The notes under the pieces were generated by a model. That model had not been told where the DNA came from, made no database searches, and saw only the letters and a list, made by a program, of their open reading frames with translations. From assembly GCF_005960665.1 (NCBI RefSeq), contig NZ_CP040676.1:1932501-1996500 (forward strand): DNA of 64,000 nucleotides, given 5' to 3'. Made by a program: the position numbers and the translations under genes. The number at the start of each line of letters is the position of its first letter. Within the stretch, counting starts at the first letter, position 1. Below, one piece after another: positions 32,765-40,935 of this stretch. This DNA is from Exiguobacterium mexicanum. GTDB taxonomy: Bacteria; Bacillota; Bacilli; Exiguobacteriales; Exiguobacteriaceae.

Positions 32765-34234
32765 TTATTCTGTCACTTGACTCAAGAACGGTGTGATATC
32801 GACGTTGAGTGCTTCCGAGAGACGCGCGCCGAGGTCGCGGTCGGCCCGATAGAAGTTGCAAATCAAGAGGAGCACCGTGTTCTCGTGGCGAACTTCTTTA
32901 ATGTGTGCCACCAAGTTGTTCACGAGCGTCGTCTTCTCTTCTTCCGAGTAGCGACGGTACACTTCACCCGCTTGACCGAAGTCGTTCGTCTTCTCGATTT
33001 TTTGACGTCCGGCTACGCCTGTGAGCGGTTGTTCCGTCTCGATATAAGCCGCGTCCGGTTTCGGTGCGTCCTCATAGCGGTTTGGTTCATAGTTGACCGG
33101 GCTCGTCTGTTGTTTGAACGGCATCGCCCCATCACGCTGATTGTTCGACACTTGTGCGAACGGGCAGTTGATTGGGAGCTGTAAGTAGTTCGCCCCGATG
33201 CGGTAACGCTGCGTGTCCGAATACGAGAACAAGCGGCCTTGGAGCATCTTGTCTTCAGACGGTTGAATCCCAGGAACGAGCACACCCGGGTTGAAACCGA
33301 CCGACTCTGTCTCGGCGAAGAAGTTGTCGACGTTCTTGTTGAGTGTCATCGTACCGACAAGTTGATACGGGATGACGTCTTCGAACCAATCTTTCGTCGC
33401 GTCGAGCGGATCGAAGTCAAAGTTGTCCATATCGGCCGGGTCGAGGATTTGGACGTAGAGATCCCACTCCGGGAAGTCGCCTTCCTCGATGGCGTTGAAC
33501 AAGTCGCGTGTCGCATGGTTGAAGTCTTCGGCCTGCACTTTCGCCGCTTCTTCCATCGACAAGTTTTTAATACCTTGTTTCGGGACCCAACGGAGTTTTA
33601 TGTACACCGTGTTTCCGTATTCGTTGACCCATTTGAAGGAATGGACCGATGAGCCGCGCATGTGACGGTATGACGCTGGGATCCCCTCGTCACTGAACAA
33701 ATGGATGAGCATGCTCGTCGATTCCGGCGTGAGCGACATGAAGTCGAAGAAACGGTCTGGGTCTTGCAGGTTCGTCCGCGGGTCCGGTTTGAGTGAGTGG
33801 ATTACATCCGGGAATTTGATGGCGTCACGGATAAAGAAGACCGGCAAGTTGTTTCCGACGAAGTCGTAGTTCCCTTCTTCCGTGTAAAACTTGACCGAGA
33901 ATCCACGTGGGTCACGAAGCGTCTCTGGTGAGCCGAGACCATGGATGACGGTCGAGAAGCGAGCAAAGATTGGTGTCTCTTGTCCCTCTTCCTGCAAAAA
34001 TTTGGCTTTTGTATATCGTTTCATGCTATTTTTAACTTTGAAGACACCGTGGGCTCCGGCGCCGCGGGCATGAACGACCCGTTCCGGTACGCGCTCACGG
34101 TCAAAGTGGGCGAGTTTCTCAATTAGCTGATAATCTTCGAGAAGTGTCGGGCCGCGACGACCCGCTGTGATGGAGTTGGCGTTATCCCCGATTGGAACGC
34201 CTTGGTTAGTAGTTAGATGACGGTGTTGATCCAT
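32765..34234 (-). CDS. katA: Monofunctional heme catalase (KatA type)
   Basis: Clade-3 small-subunit catalase of 489 residues that dismutates hydrogen peroxide. The distal histidine is His55 in RVPERVVHARGAGAHG; the proximal heme tyrosine lies in RLFSYSDTQRYRIG near residue 338; PVFFIRDAIKFPD supplies the distal asparagine region. The start ATGGATCAACACCG follows GGAGGCAAT. Two PerR-like boxes lie directly upstream, so peroxide induction is expected. Monocistronic. Exiguobacterium species are known for high catalase activity. Confidence 0.97.
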   Translation of the reverse strand: MDQHRHLTTNQGVPIGDNANSITAGRRGPTLLEDYQLIEKLAHFDRERVPERVVHARGAGAHGVFKVKNSMKRYTKAKFLQEEGQETPIFARFSTVIHGLGSPETLRDPRGFSVKFYTEEGNYDFVGNNLPVFFIRDAIKFPDVIHSLKPDPRTNLQDPDRFFDFMSLTPESTSMLIHLFSDEGIPASYRHMRGSSVHSFKWVNEYGNTVYIKLRWVPKQGIKNLSMEEAAKVQAEDFNHATRDLFNAIEEGDFPEWDLYVQILDPADMDNFDFDPLDATKDWFEDVIPYQLVGTMTLNKNVDNFFAETESVGFNPGVLVPGIQPSEDKMLQGRLFSYSDTQRYRIGANYLQLPINCPFAQVSNNQRDGAMPFKQQTSPVNYEPNRYEDAPKPDAAYIETEQPLTGVAGRQKIEKTNDFGQAGEVYRRYSEEEKTTLVNNLVAHIKEVRHENTVLLLICNFYRADRDLGARLSEALNVDITPFLSQVTE

Positions 34235-34250
34235 TAATATTGCCTCCTCT

Positions 34251-34265
34251 TAATAATCATTATTA
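34251..34265. promoter_or_regulatory. PerR-like box 1 before katA
   Basis: TAATAATCATTATTA is a perfect 7-1-7 inverted repeat of the PerR/Fur type, 16 bp before the katA start codon and so within the leader or promoter. Confidence 0.7.
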
Positions 34266-34285
34266 CAAGATTAATAATATTAAAA

Positions 34286-34300
34286 GATAATAATTATTAC
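34286..34300. promoter_or_regulatory. PerR-like box 2 before katA
   Basis: GATAATAATTATTAC contains the perfect palindrome TAATAATTATTA. It lies 35 bp from box 1 and matches the same consensus, suggesting a tandem site. Confidence 0.6.
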
Positions 34301-34304
34301 AAAT

Positions 34305-34334
34305 AAAACGCTCGATGGACTCGAGCGTTTTTGA
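34305..34334 (-). terminator. Terminator of the YjdF-like membrane gene
   Basis: ACGCTCGA and TCGAGCGT arms with a short loop. On the minus strand TTTTATTTG follows, ending the gene at 34343 just ahead of the katA control region. Confidence 0.75.
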
Positions 34335-34342
34335 AATCGCTT

Positions 34343-34924
34343 TCAATTTTTATGTTTGTTACGTTGTTCTTTCCGGTGAATCTCGGTCACGAGCAAGGCT
34401 GCGATAATGCCGCCGAGTGATCCGGCAACGAGATCGACCATCGTGTCGTCATTCCCGTTCCCTTGCATCGTCGTGTTCAACATCAAGTCCGATGTGAATT
34501 CATACATTTCCCAAAGTGCCGCCCCGGCCATCGCGAAGACGACGATATAGACGAAGACGAACCGCTTCGGCATCTCGAGTCGGATGTCCTCATCAAGTCG
34601 ACTTAAGAAATCGAAACCGAGAAACGCCAAGAAGACGCCGCTCAACACGTGAAGAAACGTGTCCCACCAACCGTTCGAATATAAGCCGACAATCGACCCC
34701 AAGTACTGCGACGCAAACAAGAATAAGATATAGGCGACTTTCATTTTGGCGTCGAACTCGGTTTTGAACGTCTTCTCGAGGATGAACGGAATCAAACCCG
34801 ACACGATCCCCGCCCCGGCGACGCTCGCGTCAAACCACTCTCCTTCGATGATCGACGTGACGAGTATGACCGCCATGAACAACACGAACCCGAATTCCAA
34901 TAGACGTCCTCGTGTCAGTTTCAT
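34343..34924 (-). CDS. YjdF/DUF2238-like integral membrane protein
   Basis: 193 residues with five or six helices. The order of a short basic N-terminus, DTFLHVLSGVFLAFLGFDFL near 88-107, and WEMYEFTSDLMLNTTMQGNG near 138-157 matches a family of predicted membrane proteins with unknown function, whose His, Glu and Asp residues within helices suggest a metal or lipid role. ATG 34924 follows GGAAGG and is preferred to the longer frame at 34957. Not in an operon with katA, because a terminator separates them. Confidence 0.75.
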   Translation of the reverse strand: MKLTRGRLLEFGFVLFMAVILVTSIIEGEWFDASVAGAGIVSGLIPFILEKTFKTEFDAKMKVAYILFLFASQYLGSIVGLYSNGWWDTFLHVLSGVFLAFLGFDFLSRLDEDIRLEMPKRFVFVYIVVFAMAGAALWEMYEFTSDLMLNTTMQGNGNDDTMVDLVAGSLGGIIAALLVTEIHRKEQRNKHKN

Positions 34925-35078
34925 GTCTGCGCGCCTTCCTTCGTAAGAATGTCTCACCTACCGTATTCCCGTTTCAGCAACCGTTTCAACAATCCCTTCC
35001 GAAAATTCGTGCTTTTGTCGGATTCTTCCGTCATCGGTTTGTCTCATACTGAAAGAAACGATTCGAGGAGGAACACTC

Positions 35079-35492
35079 ATGCCGATCAACCCGTATCTCA
35101 ATTTCAATGGCGACTGTCGCGACGCCGTCCTGTTTTATGCCGACGTCTTCGCCGAGCCCGCCCCGGACATCATGACGTTCGCTGCCCAGCCTGGACCGGA
35201 CGGTGAACCGGTACCGGACGAGCTGGCCGACCTCGTTCTCCATGCCCGTCTGAGCGTCCACGGCACTTCGCTCATGTTTTCGGACGCGATGCCGGACGGT
35301 CCGGTGACGTTCGGACAAAACATCACGCTCGCCGTCGTGACCGACGACCTCGAGGCGATTCGTCGCGAATTCGAGGCCTTGTCAGACGAGGGCCGTGTCC
35401 TCATGCCGCTCCAAGAGACGTTCTGGAGCAAGGCGTATGGCATGGTCGAAGATCGGTTCGGTGTCCAATGGCAATTCAGTCACGAGGCTTGA
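35079..35492 (+). CDS. VOC-family protein (PhnB/glyoxalase-like)
   Basis: 137-residue vicinal-oxygen-chelate protein made of two beta-alpha-beta-beta-beta units. YLNFNGDCRDAVLFYADVF at the start and MVEDRFGVQWQFSHEA at the end are typical of the PhnB/3-demethylubiquinone methyltransferase-like subgroup. Members bind or modify small molecules; no catalytic metal set is clear enough to name the reaction. The ATG follows GAGGAGGAA. Single gene with its own terminator. Confidence 0.87.
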   Translation: MPINPYLNFNGDCRDAVLFYADVFAEPAPDIMTFAAQPGPDGEPVPDELADLVLHARLSVHGTSLMFSDAMPDGPVTFGQNITLAVVTDDLEAIRREFEALSDEGRVLMPLQETFWSKAYGMVEDRFGVQWQFSHEA

Positions 35493-35503
35493 CCATGACA
35501 AAG

Positions 35504-35531
35504 ACCCCATGCTACTTGCGATGGGGTTTTT
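35504..35531 (+). terminator. Terminator of the VOC gene
   Basis: ACCCCAT (35504-35510) and ATGGGGT (35521-35527) arms followed by T residues. The stem core recurs at 36374-36407. Confidence 0.85.
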
Positions 35532-35709
35532 CGACTCTTTTTATGATTAGCATTATGACGGGGCCATGAATCAACACTGAATTACTTGTGAACGGAGAAA
35601 CAAGGCTGTAAGCAACATGAGATAAAAATGATCTGGTTCTCTATATCGCGTTTTAAAATGAGGTTCTGCGTATAAAGTGAAAAAACTTTCAGGGAGATGG
35701 GATAAACTC

Positions 35710-36258
35710 ATGAAAGAAGACAAACACGAACACTCAAATATTCCGATTTGGGCTTATGAGACTATTGAAATAGAAGATTCTAATGTGCAGTGGGCACGGT
35801 TAGGTCTACAAGAAACAAGAGCGTTGTTCGACTTACTTTCAAAGTTTGACATCAAGGAAGCGGAACACATAGGTAGTACGGCCGTTCCTGGTCTACCCGC
35901 AAAACCGATTATAGATGTGATGATTGGGATCGAATCGTTTGAAAAAATCCACGATATTGTTGATACGTTAACGTTGCATGATTGGCAGTATGTACCACCT
36001 GAACTAGATGGACAATCCTGGCGGAGATTTTTTGTGAAAGTAAAAAATGATAAGCGAGTTGCCCATTTACACATCATGAAAGTGACAGAAGATCGTTGGG
36101 GAAAACAGATTGAGTTTCGAGATAAATTACGAGACAATCCTTCGCTTATAAAAGAGTACGGGCTTCTTAAAAGACATTTAGCAAAAGAATTTCGTAATGA
36201 CCGAGAAAAGTATACTCAAGCTAAAGCTGCCTTTATAAATCAAGTATTAAACACCTGA
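35710..36258 (+). CDS. GrpB/UPF0157 family nucleotidyltransferase-like protein
   Basis: 182-residue protein of the GrpB group, which shares the nucleotidyltransferase fold. AEHIGSTAVPGLPAKPIIDVMIG (cited here as GSTAVPGLPAKPIIDVMIG) is the family core, with the acidic pair IDVMI as likely metal site; AHLHIMK and FRDKLRDNP complete the domain. Function is undetermined. A GTG at 35677 gives a longer form, but has no ribosome binding site. The gene is clearly richer in A+T than all its neighbours, lies between two similar hairpins, and so looks recently acquired. Confidence 0.8.
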   Translation: MKEDKHEHSNIPIWAYETIEIEDSNVQWARLGLQETRALFDLLSKFDIKEAEHIGSTAVPGLPAKPIIDVMIGIESFEKIHDIVDTLTLHDWQYVPPELDGQSWRRFFVKVKNDKRVAHLHIMKVTEDRWGKQIEFRDKLRDNPSLIKEYGLLKRHLAKEFRNDREKYTQAKAAFINQVLNT

Positions 36259-36373
36259 CTTGGAGGCATGGAAACACGAATTGGGCAAACATGACTGCAG
36301 CAATGCTTCACTTCGGGCAGAGCCATCAATAAAAAAATCAGACCGCATGTTGCGATTTGATTCGTTAACAGCT

Positions 36374-36407
36374 CGAGACCCCATCGCAAATCCGCGATGG
36401 GGTCTCG
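36374..36407. terminator. Perfect 14-bp hairpin between grpB-like gene and yqeM
   Basis: CGAGACCCCATCGC and GCGATGGGGTCTCG pair perfectly around a 6-base loop, followed on the plus strand by GTTTATTT. It lies at the end of both converging units and can end both. Confidence 0.75.
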
Positions 36408-36408
36408 T

Positions 36409-37134
36409 TTATTTCTGGGCGACAAAAAAGATTCGTTCTGCGTTCGGGCCCGGGGCTTGGTCCGTGAAGTCAGCGGTGACCGATTTCACATGGAAGCCGG
36501 CTCCGATGAGCCACTGCATATATTGCCCCAGCTCGTACGTCCGTTGCTCGTGTGTCTCTTCAACACGCTCATACGTGCCATTTTCGAGGGCGACGAAGAA
36601 CGTCAAATCGTGCACGACCGAGAGCGGTGCTTCGCCTGGGTCGGCGAACCAGATATACGAGCAATCTTCTCCGTTCGAGGCATACGTCTTCTGATTGAAG
36701 AGCGTCTGCATCTTGTTCGGCGAATGTACATCGAAGATGAACATGCCACCCGGTTTCAATTGTTCGTACACCGCCTCGAACGTGTCGATGACGTCGGCCT
36801 CATCCTCGAGGTAGCAGAGCGAGTCACAAAGGATCGTCACGGCGTCGACCGGGTGTGGCAATTCAAGCTCCCGCATGTCCTGTTGCCAGAGCGGGAGTGT
36901 GATGCCTGCCTCGAGCGCCTTCTCTTGGGCGACTTCGAGCATCGACTCGGATAAATCGAGTCCGATCGTCTCGTAATGTTCCGCCAAGCGAATCGTGGCC
37001 GAGCCCGTCCCGCATCCGACGTCAGCAAGCGATGCACCGTCTTGGACGTGGCGACGCACGAAGGCGACCCAATCCTCGTACGGGGCATCTTTCATTAACT
37101 CATCGTAGACGTAGGCGAACCCTTCGTACGCCAT
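36409..37134 (-). CDS. yqeM: YqeM-type SAM-dependent methyltransferase
   Basis: 241-residue class I methyltransferase. Motif I ADVGCGTGSATIRLAEH (about 37-53), acidic ligand TIGLDLSESML near 58, motif IV AVTILCDSLCYLEDE near 97 and LKPGGMFIFDVHSPNK near 127 are all clear. The N-terminal GFAYVYDELMKDAPYEDW is typical of YqeM, whose substrate is unproven. Its ATG overlaps the rsfS stop by one base, and it ends the conserved yqeG-yqeM cluster. Confidence 0.9.
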   Translation of the reverse strand: MAYEGFAYVYDELMKDAPYEDWVAFVRRHVQDGASLADVGCGTGSATIRLAEHYETIGLDLSESMLEVAQEKALEAGITLPLWQQDMRELELPHPVDAVTILCDSLCYLEDEADVIDTFEAVYEQLKPGGMFIFDVHSPNKMQTLFNQKTYASNGEDCSYIWFADPGEAPLSVVHDLTFFVALENGTYERVEETHEQRTYELGQYMQWLIGAGFHVKSVTADFTDQAPGPNAERIFFVAQK

Positions 37135-37481
37135 TAGCCGACTTCCACTTCAACGTGTGGCGCATCTGCCCACAATTTTTCAAGGTTGTAGTAGTCGCGG
37201 TCATCGCGATGGAAGATGTGGACGACGACGTTTTCGAGGTCAGCGAGCACCCAACGTGCCGAGTCCATGCCTTCGAATTTGTGGAGCGGAAGCTCATGCT
37301 CGCCGGCCACGTCTTTGATTTCGCGTGCAATCGCTTGGACTTGCTTCTCTGAGTTACCGTGGCAGATGACGAAATAATCTGCGACCGGTGAGATGCCTTC
37401 CATGTCGAGGACGACGATATCTTCGGCACGCTTATCGTCAGCGGCCTTCACGATCAATTCCAATTCTTCTTTTACAGTCAT
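37134..37481 (-). CDS. rsfS: Ribosomal silencing factor RsfS (YqeL)
   Basis: 115-residue factor that binds uL14 on the 50S subunit and blocks subunit joining when nutrients are scarce. Family landmarks are DIVVLDMEGISPVADYFVI near 20-38, CHGNSEKQVQAIAREIKD, and the C-terminal WVLADLENVVVHIFH followed by REYYNLEKLW-like DDRDYYNLEKLW. Length is normal. It lies 10 bp after yqeK and overlaps yqeM by one base. Confidence 0.95.
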   Translation of the reverse strand: MTVKEELELIVKAADDKRAEDIVVLDMEGISPVADYFVICHGNSEKQVQAIAREIKDVAGEHELPLHKFEGMDSARWVLADLENVVVHIFHRDDRDYYNLEKLWADAPHVEVEVG

Positions 37482-37491
37482 ACTGTACCTC

Positions 37492-38049
37492 CTAGGGTGT
37501 TTTCACAAAATGGTTATACGTCTCAATCGTCAGTGGAAAGATTCGCACCGACTTCTTCAATAAATGATCGATTGTCTGACGCAACGTCGCGACGACGGCC
37601 GCTTCGAGCGAACGGTCCGCGAGGTCACGCAACGTGTCGACGCCCGGATACGACCGGTTCGGTTCAATCGCGTCCGCGACGAATAAAATCTGGTCGAGGC
37701 GTGACATGCCAGGCTCTCCGGTCGTATGGTTCTTAATGGCCGATACAACGGCCGGGTCAAGGTCATACGCCCGGTCTAACAGAATCGCGCCGACCGGTGC
37801 ATGCAGCAGTTCGTCATCGAACGCAAGCAAGCTCGGGTCAAGGTTTTCCTCGACCACGACTTGGCGCATCATATCGCTATCCAAATATTTCGCATAGTCA
37901 TGCAACATCGCCGCGAGACGTGCTTGCTCCACATCGGCACCGTATAAACGGGCCAACCGCTCTGCCGTCTCAACGACACCGAGCGTGTGGATATAGCGTT
38001 TCTCCGGTAATGTCGCCTCAATCAATGATTGTGCTTCCTCATACGTCAT
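37492..38049 (-). CDS. yqeK: HD-domain phosphohydrolase YqeK (Ap4A hydrolase type)
   Basis: 185-residue HD-superfamily enzyme. Metal motifs are RYIHTLGVVETAERLA (first His), AAMLHDYAKY (HD pair near 53) and IKNHTTGEP near 109. B. subtilis YqeK and relatives cleave diadenosine tetraphosphate symmetrically with a di-iron centre, a plausible role here. ATG 38049 has AAGGAG upstream, within the end of nadD, overlapping it by 11 bp; the longer frame to 38223 would sit far inside nadD. Confidence 0.92.
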   Translation of the reverse strand: MTYEEAQSLIEATLPEKRYIHTLGVVETAERLARLYGADVEQARLAAMLHDYAKYLDSDMMRQVVVEENLDPSLLAFDDELLHAPVGAILLDRAYDLDPAVVSAIKNHTTGEPGMSRLDQILFVADAIEPNRSYPGVDTLRDLADRSLEAAVVATLRQTIDHLLKKSVRIFPLTIETYNHFVKTP

Positions 38050-38608
38050 ACAAGTTGCGCTCCTTGATATAAGTTTCGACATCGCGTGGGACGAGATATT
38101 TGATTGACTTGTCCCGTTTCGCCCGTTCCCGGATATCGGTCGATGAGATCTCGAGTTGCGGCATATCGATTGTGCGCACATCTGCCTGTCTCGGGATGCG
38201 ATACCGGCTACCCGGACGCGCAACGGCCCCGAACGTGACGAGGGTCACGAGCGTGTCGTAATCGTACCACTTCTCGAGCGACTCGAGCGAGTCCGCCCCA
38301 ATCAAGAAGAAAAACGTGTCATCTGGGTACATGTCCCGCAACCGTCTCATCGTCTCGACCGTGTAAGACGGTTCGTCGCGTTCAAACTCGATCAAGCTCA
38401 GCTTGAAATCGGCTTGGTCCGCGATCGCCCGTCGTGTCATCTCGATCCGATCCTCGGCCGGACTGAACCCCGCCTTGTGAGGCGGGATCGCCGCCGGTAG
38501 AAACCAGACCTCGTCGAGGGCGAGCTGTTCACGTGCCTGCTCGGCAATCAACAAATGACCGAGATGCGGCGGGTCGAACGTGCCTCCCATCAGGCCGATG
38601 CGGCTCAT
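38039..38608 (-). CDS. nadD: Nicotinate-nucleotide adenylyltransferase
   Basis: NAD biosynthesis enzyme that adenylates nicotinate mononucleotide, 189 residues. The nucleotidyltransferase signature GGTFDPPHLGHLLIAEQA is at residues 8-25, and ISSTDIRERAKRDKSIKYLV near the C-terminus is the second ATP-binding motif (SSTxIR). WFLPAAIPPHK lines the substrate pocket. It overlaps yhbY by four bases upstream and yqeK downstream. Confidence 0.96.
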   Translation of the reverse strand: MSRIGLMGGTFDPPHLGHLLIAEQAREQLALDEVWFLPAAIPPHKAGFSPAEDRIEMTRRAIADQADFKLSLIEFERDEPSYTVETMRRLRDMYPDDTFFFLIGADSLESLEKWYDYDTLVTLVTFGAVARPGSRYRIPRQADVRTIDMPQLEISSTDIRERAKRDKSIKYLVPRDVETYIKERNLYDV

Positions 38609-38901
38609 GGAAGTTTAATTTGGCGATTTTCTTTCTCGGTCGCCTGTTTGTACAAGACGATGACTTTTCCGATCACTTGAACGACTTCGGCTTTCGTGCC
38701 CTCAGCCAATTCACCGGCTACATCTTTCGGCGTATCGGCACAGTTTTGGAGCACTTGAACTTTCAAGAGCTCACGTTTTTCGAGCGCGTCGCTGATGTCT
38801 TTGCACATCGCTTCGCTGACTCCATTTTTCCCGACCTGGTAAATCGGTGAAAGGTGGTGTGCTTCAGCACGTAAAAAGCGTTTTTGTTTACCTGATAACA
38901 T
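38605..38901 (-). CDS. yhbY: YhbY/CRS1-YhbY RNA-binding protein (YqeI)
   Basis: 98-residue RNA-binding protein with the CRM fold that associates with pre-50S particles. LSGKQKRFLRAEAHHLSPIY at the N-terminus, QVGKNGVSEAMCKDISDALE with the GxxG-like loop, and VVQVIGKVIVLYK at the C-terminus match the family. It begins five bases after the aroE stop and overlaps nadD by four bases. Confidence 0.95.
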   Translation of the reverse strand: MLSGKQKRFLRAEAHHLSPIYQVGKNGVSEAMCKDISDALEKRELLKVQVLQNCADTPKDVAGELAEGTKAEVVQVIGKVIVLYKQATEKENRQIKLP

Positions 38902-38906
38902 ACTAT

Positions 38907-39692
38907 TTATTCCTCCAATAAGCTTTCAATTAACTTCATTCCGACAAGTTGATCCGGTCTCACACCTGTCCAATATTCAAACGCCAAAGCACCTTGTCCG
39001 ACGAACATGGCAGTTCCGTTGACGATTTTCGCGTCATTTTTGGCGGCTTCCTTTAAAAACGGTGTGACGAGTGGACGATATATGATATCACAAACGACGG
39101 TGTTTTGTCGTAAACCTTTTAATGATCGAGGCGAATGGATACCATCCATCCCCACCGAAGTCGTCTGGATGATCACGTCATAGCATGAGGGATCAACGTC
39201 GGTGAGCGCCTGCGCTTCAATGCCGAACGCCTCCGCGAGACGCTCCGCTCGTTCCATCGTTCGGTTCGTGATCGTGACGGCTCGGGTCGGCAAGGCGCTG
39301 ATGATCCCGCGCGCTGCCCCGCCTGCCCCGATAACGAGCACACGTCCCGTCCAATCGGTATGACGGTCGAGTGCGGTGACTAGACCCACACCGTCCGTAT
39401 TCGTCCCAATCAGCTTTCCGTCCCGTTTATAGACGGTGTTGACGGCACCAGCGGCTTCAGCCGCCTGATCAAGTTCGTCGAGATACGGGATGACCGCCTC
39501 TTTGTACGGAATCGTGACGTTAAAGCCGTCCCAGACGCCGTCCCGCATCGCTTGAAACAAGTCCCCGAGCTCGTCCGGGGCGACGTCGAGTGCTTCATAG
39601 CGCCCGAAAAGCCCAGACGCGCTCAGCCACTGCTCGTGCAGGACGGGAGAGAGCGAATGAGCAATCGGGTGACCGAGGACGGCCAGTCTCAT
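38907..39692 (-). CDS. aroE: Shikimate dehydrogenase
   Basis: NADPH-dependent shikimate dehydrogenase, 261 residues, in the pathway to chorismate. Substrate-binding GHPIAHSLSPVLHEQWL (residues 7-23) and FNVTIPYKEAVIPYLDE with catalytic Lys near 63 are intact, as is the Asp of TNTDGVGL near 98. Rossmann motif VIGAGGAARGI lies near 120. It overlaps yqeH by four bases, keeping the gene order of B. subtilis. Confidence 0.96.
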   Translation of the reverse strand: MRLAVLGHPIAHSLSPVLHEQWLSASGLFGRYEALDVAPDELGDLFQAMRDGVWDGFNVTIPYKEAVIPYLDELDQAAEAAGAVNTVYKRDGKLIGTNTDGVGLVTALDRHTDWTGRVLVIGAGGAARGIISALPTRAVTITNRTMERAERLAEAFGIEAQALTDVDPSCYDVIIQTTSVGMDGIHSPRSLKGLRQNTVVCDIIYRPLVTPFLKEAAKNDAKIVNGTAMFVGQGALAFEYWTGVRPDQLVGMKLIESLLEE

Positions 39693-40819
39693 ACGAGCGC
39701 CTCACGCAATGTGACGGCCACTCCTTTTGGTGCCCATGCGGCGATGCGTCCACCTTTTCCGTGAATCGCAACCCAACCGAGTCCGCTGAAGACGATGTCG
39801 GTCTTGACGCCGTCACGGAGACTGAACTCGTGACGCACGAGCGGAGGCAACATTTGTAATGTCTTCTCGTTCGGCGGGTTGAGCATCTTACCGATATGGT
39901 TTTCGTATAGTTCATCTGCTTTGTCGAGCTTCGTCCGGTGTGTCTTCAACTCGTTTGACATGTAGACAACGAATGAGCGCTTGTTGCCTTCCATGTAGTC
40001 GAGACGGGCGAGTCCACCGAAGAAGAGCGTCTGTTGCGGGTTCAACTGGAACACGTGCGGCTTGATCTCTTTTTTCGGGGTGATCGTTTTCAAATCTTTC
40101 GCATCGACGTAATGCGCCATTTGGTGACGATTGATAATCCCTGGCGTGTCATAAAGGTTCGCATCATCATCGAGCGGGATATCGATCAAGTCGAGCGTCG
40201 TTCCCGGGAAATGACTGACCGTGATGATGGCCTCGTCCTCTGCCCCGAAACGTTTGATGACTTGGTTGATGAGCGTCGACTTCCCGACGTTCGTACAACC
40301 GACGACATAGACGTCCTTGCCTTTCCGATAATATTCGATCTTTTCGGCAAGCTCGTCGATCCCGTGACCTTTTTTCGCACTGATCAAATGGACGTCAATC
40401 GGTTCCAAACCGAGCTCTTTCGCTTCGGCCTTCATCCAGTTAGACATCCGGTTCGGGTTAACCGATTTCGGCAACAAGTCGACCTTGTTCCCGACCAAAA
40501 GGACGGGGTTCTTGCCGACCGAGCGTTGGAGCCCCGGCAACCAGCTACCGTTGAAGTCGAAGATGTCGACGATTTTGATAACGAGCGCTTCTTTCGCGCT
40601 GATGCCGTTTAAGATACGCAAGAAGTCGTCATCTGTCAGTTCGACGTCTTGAATTTGATTGTAGTGCTTCAATTTGAAGCAGCGTTGGCAAATGACGATC
40701 TCGCGATCGAGTGCCGATTTTGGTGCATAACCGACACCGGTCGGGTCTTCCGTTTGAATGGCGACGCCGCAACCGGCGCAATAACGTTTTGTTTCTTCCA
40801 TAATGTTGTCTGCTGTCAT
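39689..40819 (-). CDS. yqeH: Ribosome biogenesis GTPase YqeH
   Basis: Circularly permuted GTPase of 376 residues needed for 30S assembly. The N-terminal zinc finger is CAGCG and CQRCFKLKHYNQ; G-motifs occur in permuted order: NKVD (VGNKVDLLPKS), SAKKGHG, then GCTNVGKSTLIN (P-loop) and DTPGI. The C-terminal domain is the RNA-binding TRAP-like part. ATG 40819 has GAAGAGG 7-8 nt upstream and matches the short N-terminus of homologues; ATG 40843 is the alternative. Confidence 0.93.
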   Translation of the reverse strand: MTADNIMEETKRYCAGCGVAIQTEDPTGVGYAPKSALDREIVICQRCFKLKHYNQIQDVELTDDDFLRILNGISAKEALVIKIVDIFDFNGSWLPGLQRSVGKNPVLLVGNKVDLLPKSVNPNRMSNWMKAEAKELGLEPIDVHLISAKKGHGIDELAEKIEYYRKGKDVYVVGCTNVGKSTLINQVIKRFGAEDEAIITVSHFPGTTLDLIDIPLDDDANLYDTPGIINRHQMAHYVDAKDLKTITPKKEIKPHVFQLNPQQTLFFGGLARLDYMEGNKRSFVVYMSNELKTHRTKLDKADELYENHIGKMLNPPNEKTLQMLPPLVRHEFSLRDGVKTDIVFSGLGWVAIHGKGGRIAAWAPKGVAVTLREALV

Positions 40820-40935
40820 TTGAGTTGCCTCTTCTTCATTCACCGTAGCGCCTCGCCGCTACTCCTGAAGCGTTAATTCCGACGCCTTACGCGCCGTACA
40901 TGGACAGCCTCCTTCTTCCTGTGCGTTCGAGGTCC

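Noticed and set aside
35677-35709. GTG start extending the grpB-like protein by 11 residues
   Set aside because: No ribosome binding site at proper distance, and the extra residues are not part of the family domain.
36313-36373. Small coding frame between the grpB-like gene and the 14-bp hairpin
   Set aside because: Short, AT-rich, without start signals; probably non-coding remainder of the insert.
40034-40612. 192-codon plus-strand frame within yqeH
   Set aside because: Antisense to the GTPase domain with all G-motifs intact; no ribosome binding site.
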